This document shows, in pieces, positions 59,016-64,000 of a DNA stretch of 64,000 bases; position 1 is the first letter of the stretch, and the number at the start of each line of letters is the position of its first letter. The notes under the pieces were generated by a model that did no database searches, had not been told where the DNA came from, and saw only the letters and a program-made list of their open reading frames with translations. The translations under genes were made by a program, and so were the position numbers. Source of the DNA: Haloarcula regularis (lineage in GTDB: Archaea > Halobacteriota > Halobacteria > Halobacteriales > Haloarculaceae); assembly GCF_029338315.1 (NCBI RefSeq), contig NZ_CP119794.1, positions 1 through 64,000 on the forward strand. Direction: 5' to 3'.

Positions 59016-59761
59016 TGTTCCGCCCCCGCCTCGCGCTGGCGAGTCTCAGCGGCGAGGCCGACGCCGACTGGGCCCGCGACGGGGCCGAACACGCCGGCTG
59101 TGCGTTCCTCGGGGGCATCTCGCTGGACGAGCCGACGCGCGAGGCCGCCCGTCGACTCGTCGACCGGGACCGATCGGAATTCCTCCCGACTGACCCCGTC
59201 GCCTTCCTGGACGCCCAGCTCGGGGCGCTCGCCGACGTCCAGATTCGCCCGGGGTGCAACGTCCGGAGCACGTCGCTGGAGGCGACCGAACGCGCCGCCC
59301 GAGTGTGTGCCGACCACGGCGCGATTCTCGAAGTGAACGCGCACTGCCGGCAGGACGAGATGTGTGCCGCCGGCGCGGGAGAAGCGCTGTTGTGTCGCCC
59401 CGAGCGCCTGGCCGCCCACGTTCGCACGGCCAGCGAGACGGGGGCTGCCGTCTCGGTGAAGGTCCGGGCCGAAGTCGGCGGCGTCGACCTCCCGGCCGTT
59501 GCGGCGACCATCGACGACGCAGGGGCCGACGCCATCCACGTCGACGCGATGGATTCTGAGCCGGTCGTGGCCGACGTGGCCGACGCCGCCTCGCTGTTCG
59601 TCGTCGCCAACAACGGCGTCCGTGGGCGGCGCTCCGCGCGAGAGTACTTCGAGTACGGCGCCGACGCGGTCAGCGTCGGCCGGGCGAGCGACGACCCAGC
59701 GGTCCTCCAGGCGGTCGGGGCCGCGGCCGACCAGTGGGTCGGCCGGGAGGTCACCCGGTGA
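59015..59761 (+). CDS. tRNA-dihydrouridine-synthase-like TIM-barrel flavoprotein
   Basis: 248 residues of a DUS-like (beta/alpha)8 barrel: NAHCRQDEMC (catalytic-site strand), VSVKVRAEVGGVDLP, DAIHVDAMDSEP, and VVANNGVRGRRSAREYFEYG with the FMN-phosphate site. The classical catalytic Cys region of Dus is altered. It overlaps cofD by one base. It may reduce uridine in tRNA or act on another flavin-linked substrate. Confidence 0.75.
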   Translation: MFRPRLALASLSGEADADWARDGAEHAGCAFLGGISLDEPTREAARRLVDRDRSEFLPTDPVAFLDAQLGALADVQIRPGCNVRSTSLEATERAARVCADHGAILEVNAHCRQDEMCAAGAGEALLCRPERLAAHVRTASETGAAVSVKVRAEVGGVDLPAVAATIDDAGADAIHVDAMDSEPVVADVADAASLFVVANNGVRGRRSAREYFEYGADAVSVGRASDDPAVLQAVGAAADQWVGREVTR

Positions 59762-60597
59762 TGGCCCGGGACGTCGCCCAGAACGCCGAGCTGGCGCTCC
59801 TGCTCGAGGTCACCGGGACGCCCAAGCCGGGCAACGTCGACCGCGAGCGCGAGTACGACGACCTCCGGTTCGAACACTTCCTGGCCGGTGCGGTGGGGGC
59901 ACGGCCGGGCCTCGAACTCGCGGCGGACGGCGAGCGGGTCGGCCACGCCTTCGAGCGGGCCGTCGCCGGGATGGCCGAGCAGTCGGCCGGCAACACGCAG
60001 TTCGGCGCACTGCTCGTGCTGGCGCCGCTGGTCGCCGCCGCGAGCGAGGACGCACTCTCGCCGGCAGGTGCCGACGCCGCGGTCAGGGCGACGACGGTGG
60101 CCGACGCGGCGGACTTCTACCGGGCGTTCGAGCACGTCGACGTCGCCGTCGAGGACCCGCCCGCGGGGCTGGAACCGCTCGACGTCCGGCGCGGGAGCGA
60201 CGCGGTTCCCGCGCTCGAGGCACGCGGCTTCACGCTGTTCGACGTGATGGAGCGCAGCGCCGCGGTCGACGGCGTCGCCGCCGAGTGGGTCGGGGAGTTC
60301 GAACGGGTGTTCGACGCGGCCGCGTCGATCCTCGACGGCGACGGACCGGTCCCGGACCGCGCCGCTCGCGCCTTCCTGGAACTGCTCGCCGCGGAACCCG
60401 ACACCTTCGTCGTCAAACGCCAGGACCGGGCGACGGCCGAGGAGGTACAGCGCCGCGCGCAGGCGGTCCTCGACGGCGACGAGGACGCGACCGACCTGGC
60501 CGAGGAGTTCGTCGCGCGCGACGTCAACCCGGGGACGACGGCCGACCTGGTCGCCGGGGCGCTGTTCGTCGCGCTCGAACGGGGGCTGGTCGTGTGA
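59761..60597 (+). CDS. CitG/MdcB-family (triphosphoribosyl-dephospho-CoA synthase-like) protein
   Basis: 278 residues, all helical. CitG motifs include LLLEVTGTPKPGNVDRER, LAGAVGARPGLELA, AEQSAGNTQFGALLVLAPL and the FVARDVNPGTTADLVAGALF end. Family enzymes make the prosthetic group of citrate or malonate lyase, but neither lyase is in sight. In archaea the family is common and its role is unknown. It overlaps the previous gene by one base. Confidence 0.85.
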   Translation: MARDVAQNAELALLLEVTGTPKPGNVDREREYDDLRFEHFLAGAVGARPGLELAADGERVGHAFERAVAGMAEQSAGNTQFGALLVLAPLVAAASEDALSPAGADAAVRATTVADAADFYRAFEHVDVAVEDPPAGLEPLDVRRGSDAVPALEARGFTLFDVMERSAAVDGVAAEWVGEFERVFDAAASILDGDGPVPDRAARAFLELLAAEPDTFVVKRQDRATAEEVQRRAQAVLDGDEDATDLAEEFVARDVNPGTTADLVAGALFVALERGLVV

Positions 60598-61205
60598 GCG
60601 ACGAGCAGCCCGACGACGCCAGCGACGAGGGATCGTGGCCGGTCGACCTGGCCGGCGTCACCGAGTCCGTCGTGACGACTCTGGGCCCGAACGACCACTG
60701 GAACGTCGCGGCGCTCGGCGTGCACGAACCCGGCGACGACGGCGTGGCGACGGCGACGACCTGGGGCCGGACCCGGACCTGGCGGAACTTCTCGGAGCGC
60801 GGCGGGGGCTACGTGCAGTTCTCCCGGGACCCGGTCGACTTCGTGGAGGCCGCGCTGTCCGTGCGCGAGGAGGCGGACCCGGTCCTCGACAGCGCGGACG
60901 CGTGGACTCGAGTGACGGTCACCGAGCGCGACGCCGGGACCGACGCGGGCACGCAGTGGGTGACGTGGGCGCTTCGGCCCGCCGAGTCCACGGTCCGCCG
61001 TCGCGTCGTGCCGACGACGAACCGCGGGCACGCGGCCGTCGTCGAGGCGACGGTGGCGGCGTCGCGACTCGACGTCCAGGCCTACGACCGCGAGACGCTG
61101 CTGGACCGGTTGCGGTACTTCGAGTCCGTGGTCGAGACCGCCGGCAGCGAGCGAGAGCGGGCCGCCTTCCGGCGGCTCGAGACGCTCGTCGACGCGGAGT
61201 GGTAG
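60594..61205 (+). CDS. DUF447-family protein
   Basis: 203 residues, GTG start overlapping the CitG-like stop by four bases. It has a split-barrel-like start ([20 protein letters not shown]), [20 protein letters not shown] and a helical end ([20 protein letters not shown]). DUF447 proteins resemble FMN-binding flavoproteins and are found in archaea. It is the last gene of the cofD operon. Confidence 0.8.
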   Translation: MSDEQPDDASDEGSWPVDLAGVTESVVTTLGPNDHWNVAALGVHEPGDDGVATATTWGRTRTWRNFSERGGGYVQFSRDPVDFVEAALSVREEADPVLDSADAWTRVTVTERDAGTDAGTQWVTWALRPAESTVRRRVVPTTNRGHAAVVEATVAASRLDVQAYDRETLLDRLRYFESVVETAGSERERAAFRRLETLVDAEW

Positions 61206-61416
61206 CGAACAGGCGACACGACCGGTGGGCGACGTGCTGTGTCAGCCGACCGCGGGACACGCCGCCTCGGGAGGTCAGGACATAGCCCGGGCTTGCCCGG
61301 TTGCAGTCTTGAATGTTCGCCCGTTCGGGCGGGGAACCGTAACGGGTTCCAGACCGCGAACTGGCGTCGGAAGACGTTTCGAACCCTTTTTGAGTGCCAC
61401 CAGGCAAGAAACGCGC
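61206..61416. other. intergenic region before S17e, no gene seen
   Basis: About 211 bp. ACCCTTTTTGAG at 61384-61395 may be a TATA-like box for the S17e gene, 22-33 nt before its ATG. I see no other gene. Confidence 0.4.
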
Positions 61417-61608
61417 ATGGCAATCAAACCCGCCTACGTCAAGAAGACAGGGCGACTGCTGATGGAACGGTACCCGGACGCCTTCGGCGCCGACTTCGAG
61501 CACAACAAGGACGTCGTCGAGGAGCTGACCAACATCGAGTCCAAGGGCGTCCGCAACCGGATCGCTGGCTACGTCACCCGCAAGCAGAACGCCGCCGTCG
61601 AAGCGTAA
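61417..61608 (+). CDS. rps17e: 30S ribosomal protein S17e
   Basis: 63 residues with the archaeal S17e pattern [20 protein letters not shown], then [20 protein letters not shown]. It is a small-subunit protein of archaea and eukaryotes. Start ATG at 61417. It converges on mrp. Confidence 0.95.
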   Translation: MAIKPAYVKKTGRLLMERYPDAFGADFEHNKDVVEELTNIESKGVRNRIAGYVTRKQNAAVEA

Positions 61609-61641
61609 CCCGTCTCTTCTCCGCGACTCGCGCCCCGGTAG

Positions 61642-62707
61642 TCACTGCTCCGTTTCGGCCGCGGCCTGGGCCGCCTCGGACTGGGTTCGCCGGTGGACGA
61701 TGCCCTGCATGTTGGCGACGCGGCCGGCGATGTCGCGGAACGCGCCGCCGGTCTCGCTGTCCTCGTCGAGGACGATGGGTTGGCCCGTCGCCGCCCTCGC
61801 GCACGGACGGGTCCAGGGGCACCTCGCCGAGGAAGGGCATGTCGGTCTCAGCGGCGAACTCGCGGCCGCCGCCGCTCCCGAAGATGTCGTGGTCGCCCCC
61901 ACAGTCCGGGCAGACGAACGTCGACATGTTCTCGACGATGCCGAGCACGGGCGTCTCGTGGCGGCCGAACATCCGCAGGCCCTTGCGGGCGTCGTCCAGC
62001 GCCACCTCCTGTGGCGTCGTGACGATGACCGCACCCGAGACGGGGACGCGCTGGAGCATCGTCAGTTGCGTGTCGCCGGTGCCCGGCGGCAGATCGACGA
62101 TCATGTAGTCCAAGTGCCCCCAGCGCACGTCGTTCCACAACTGGGTGAGTACGTTGTCGACCATCGGGCCACGGAAGATGACCGGGTCGTCCTTCCCGAC
62201 GAGGAAGTCCATGCTCATCAGCCGGAGGCCGTGTTTCTCGACGGGGAGTATCTCCTCGTCCTCGGTGGCCCGGGGTGACTCGTCGGCGCCGAGCATCCGC
62301 GGGACGTTCGGCCCGTAGACGTCGGCGTCGAAGAGGCCGACGCGCGCGCCCAGCTGCGAGAGGCCGGCCGCGAGGTTGACGGCGACGGTGGACTTCCCGA
62401 CGCCGCCCTTCCCGGAGGCGACGGCGATGACGTTCTTGACCGTCGGGAGGGGGTCGCCCTCCTCCGGGACGCCCCGGTCGACGCTCGCCGAGAGGTCGAC
62501 CGCCCGGTCGAGGTCGGAAAGCGCCTCGCGGACCTCGCTGGCGATGGCGGTCTCGGTCGGGGAGTAGGGCGCCCCCAGCGCGAGGTCGATCCGGACCTCG
62601 TCGTCGGTGACGTCGATGCTGTTTACCAGTCCCATGGTGACGATGTCGTCCCCGAGGTCCGGGTCGTCCACGGTGCGGAGTCGCTCGCGGACGTCGTCTT
62701 CGTTCAT
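61642..62707 (-). pseudogene. mrp: Mrp/NBP35-type iron-sulfur carrier ATPase, frameshifted as sequenced
   Basis: About 355 residues after repair. An N-terminal DUF59/MIP18 domain (EDDVRERLRTVDDPDLGDDI) precedes a P-loop domain with the deviant Walker A SGKGGVGKST (about 110-119), VFRGPMVDN-type loop, DLPPGTGDTQ and the iron-sulfur Cys pair CPDCGG. The frame changes near 61784-61786 (GDGPTHR to GQPIVLDEDSETGGAFRDIA), where one extra base fits. Mrp carries iron-sulfur clusters to apo-proteins and is well conserved, so an indel error is likely. Confidence 0.88.
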
Positions 62708-62770
62708 GTATCCGGGTAGGCCACGGAGGTGCGATAAGGATTGTGACACCCGGAGCGGTGACCGACGCGC

Positions 62771-63085
62771 TCAGGGCCGGCGGAACACGTACGTCGTGGT
62801 CCCGTCTGGACCCAGCGCGTGGGTCACCCGCAGTTCGCCGCCCTCGTGGTCGAACTCGAGTCGGTCGGCGGGGCCGTGGAAGGCGTGCAGCGGCATCCCC
62901 GCCTCGACGCCGCCGTCCGCGGTCACGGTGACCTGCGTTCGCCCGCCGAAGGTCGCCCGCAGGTCACCCTCCTCGGTCGCCTCGACGGCCGACGCCCCGG
63001 CGAAGCGTTCCAGGTTCCGGCGGACGGCAACCCGGTCCGCCGGGTCGACGACGGTCCCGCCGTCCGTGCGTGCGTGGTCGTCCAT
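62771..63085 (-). CDS. small haloarchaeal protein, unknown function
   Basis: 104 residues: helix (DPADRVAVRRNLERFAGASA) then beta strands (LRATFGGRTQVTVTADGG, FHGPADRLEFDHEGGEL). The fold could be a small TBP-like sheet, which is only a guess. No motif is recognised. It ends with YVFRRP. Confidence 0.6.
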   Translation of the reverse strand: MDDHARTDGGTVVDPADRVAVRRNLERFAGASAVEATEEGDLRATFGGRTQVTVTADGGVEAGMPLHAFHGPADRLEFDHEGGELRVTHALGPDGTTTYVFRRP

Positions 63086-63202
63086 GCCCGACACGTTGTC
63101 ACTGGAGCGGCAAGTCGGTACTGGCCCGCCGCGTGTACGAGAGCGTGTGAGTGCGCTACAGGGTGTCTGTGGCCCCGTCACGCGTGGCGCTTGCTTCGTT
63201 GC

Positions 63203-63211
63203 GTTTAAATA
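63203..63211 (+). promoter_or_regulatory. TATA box upstream of tRNA-Ser and the S13 operon
   Basis: GTTTAAATA in the 63086-63298 gap, about 88-96 nt before the tRNA. It is the only clear A+T box there, so the tRNA and ribosomal genes may share one transcript. The gap holds nothing else recognisable. Confidence 0.55.
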
Positions 63212-63298
63212 CAACCCCGGAATAGGGACAGGTACACTCGTGTAGGGGGAGCGCCCCCGAGTCCGTGCGACGCGGGCGCGAGTTTCCAGACAGCGTGT

Positions 63299-63383
63299 GT
63301 CGTGGTAGCCAAGCCTGGCCCAAGGCGCAGGGTTGCTAACTCTGTGGCGTACAGCCTCCTGGGTTCGAATCCCAGCCACGACG
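63299..63383 (+). tRNA. tRNA-Ser (anticodon GCU)
   Basis: 85 nt. Acceptor GTCGTGG pairs with CCACGAC. The D-arm GCC...GGC is followed by anticodon arm CAGGG TTGCTAA CTCTG with anticodon GCT (reads AGC/AGU). A long variable arm (TGGCGTACAGCC region), as in class II tRNAs, precedes the T-arm CTGGG TTCGAAT CCCAG. The discriminator is G, as expected for Ser. CCA is not encoded. Confidence 0.95.
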
Positions 63384-63405
63384 CTCACCCAACGATTACC
63401 CACAT

Positions 63406-63936
63406 ATGAGTGCAGAAGACCCCACGCCGGACGAGGACGCGGATGCCGAAGAGGAGGACATCCGCTACTTCGTCCGCATCGGACAGACCGACCTCGACGG
63501 GACCAAGTCCGTCGAGCGAGCGCTGACAGAACTGAACGGCATCGGCCACCGCGCCGCTCGCGTCATCGCCCAGACGGCGGGCGTCGACCGGCGGGCGGTC
63601 TTCGGTAAACTCGACGACGACGTCATCGACGACGTGGTCGAGGCCGTCGAGAACTACGCCGACGAGGTGCCCGAGTGGATGACCAACCACCAGAAGGACT
63701 ACTTCTCCGGTGAGACCACCCACGAGACGGGCAACGACCTGCAGCTCACCCGTCGGCAGGACATCAACCGCATGAAGATGATCGACTCCTACCGCGGCGT
63801 CCGCCACAAGCGCGGCCAGAAGGTCCGCGGACAGCGAACCAAGTCCACCGGCCGGACGGAGGGCACCATCGGTGTCAACGTCGAGGCCATCAAGGAAGAG
63901 CAGGCTGAGGAAGCCGCCGCGGAGGATGACGAATAA
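63406..63936 (+). CDS. rps13: 30S ribosomal protein S13
   Basis: 176 residues. An acidic N-terminus (DPTPDEDADAEEED) comes before the S13 core RYFVRIGQTDLDGTKSVERA, LNGIGHRAARVIAQTAG, and the C-terminal RGVRHKRGQKVRGQRTKSTG. It lies in the small-subunit head. It follows tRNA-Ser by 22 bp and overlaps the S4 start by one base, the usual archaeal S13-S4-S11-rpoD operon order. Confidence 0.95.
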   Translation: MSAEDPTPDEDADAEEEDIRYFVRIGQTDLDGTKSVERALTELNGIGHRAARVIAQTAGVDRRAVFGKLDDDVIDDVVEAVENYADEVPEWMTNHQKDYFSGETTHETGNDLQLTRRQDINRMKMIDSYRGVRHKRGQKVRGQRTKSTGRTEGTIGVNVEAIKEEQAEEAAAEDDE

Positions 63937-64000
63937 TGGCGCTTGGCTCGAACACCAAGTTCTACGAGACGCCCAACCACCCGTTCCAGGGCGAGCGCAT
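63936..64000 (+). CDS. rps4: 30S ribosomal protein S4, 5' part only
   Basis: The ATG at 63936 shares its first base with the S13 stop and gives MALGSNTKFYETPNHPFQGE before the window ends. This is the usual start of haloarchaeal S4, which binds 16S rRNA early in assembly. The rest lies outside the window. Confidence 0.9.
   Translation, partial: MALGSNTKFYETPNHPFQGER

Overview
The window comes from an extremely halophilic archaeon (class Halobacteria). The evidence is high G+C, very acidic proteins (Asp/Glu-rich, Lys-poor), Tat (twin-arginine) rather than Sec signals on the redox proteins, halocyanins, a TFB, aIF2-beta, archaeal S13/S4/S17e, CofD (F420), RPA-RPAP-Rpe, and an archaeal rRNA operon with 16S and 23S processing stems. 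The rRNA and the gene set look like the Haloarcula/Halomicrobium/Halosimplex side of the class, but I cannot fix the genus by eye.

Layout. 1-5220: rRNA operon 16S-23S-5S with no tRNA in the 16S-23S spacer or after 5S, but with a tRNA-like element just before 5S. 5286-11874: GH3 glucosidase, VOC dioxygenase-like protein, esterase, a DUF3179 Tat lipoprotein with a membrane partner, cupin. 12033-18460: a NikR-like regulator diverging from a five-gene phospho-signalling cassette (VWA, Ser/Thr kinase-FHA, PP2C, zinc ribbon-FHA, membrane zinc ribbon). 18457-19232: archease and Hsp20. 19257-26779: ba3-type terminal oxidase (subunits I and II, a double-halocyanin fusion, small subunits), a TauE/SafE-like protein and a CcoI-like copper ATPase, probably one copper and oxidase unit. 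26827-33865: MutS family, plastocyanin-like protein, Lhr helicase, membrane proteins. 33980-39052: creatininase family and the rpe-rpap-rpa single-strand-DNA-binding operon. 39310-47861: NhaC, ArfC, thioredoxin reductase, TFB, aIF2-beta and small haloarchaeal proteins. 47930-54972: uracil-DNA glycosylase, propionyl-CoA carboxylase (pccB, pccX, pccA) with biotin ligase birA and an antisense ADP-ribosylglycohydrolase in the middle, UspA. 55029-62707: amidohydrolase, HD hydrolase, a phosphatase-fold protein lacking its catalytic Cys, the cofD-DUS-citG-DUF447 operon, S17e, Mrp. 63299-64000: tRNA-Ser(GCU), S13 and the start of S4.

Ten otherwise normal genes are broken by 1-2 nt indels, mostly in homopolymer runs. 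They include the essential-looking aIF2-beta, RPA, Mrp and PccB. This points to consensus errors in the assembly rather than gene decay, so I give each gene its repaired extent.

No CRISPR array, insertion sequence, prophage or integrase was seen. The most system-like cluster is the phospho-signalling cassette at 12580-18460; the most unusual non-coding stretch is the multi-hairpin region at 53361-53517 between pccA and birA.
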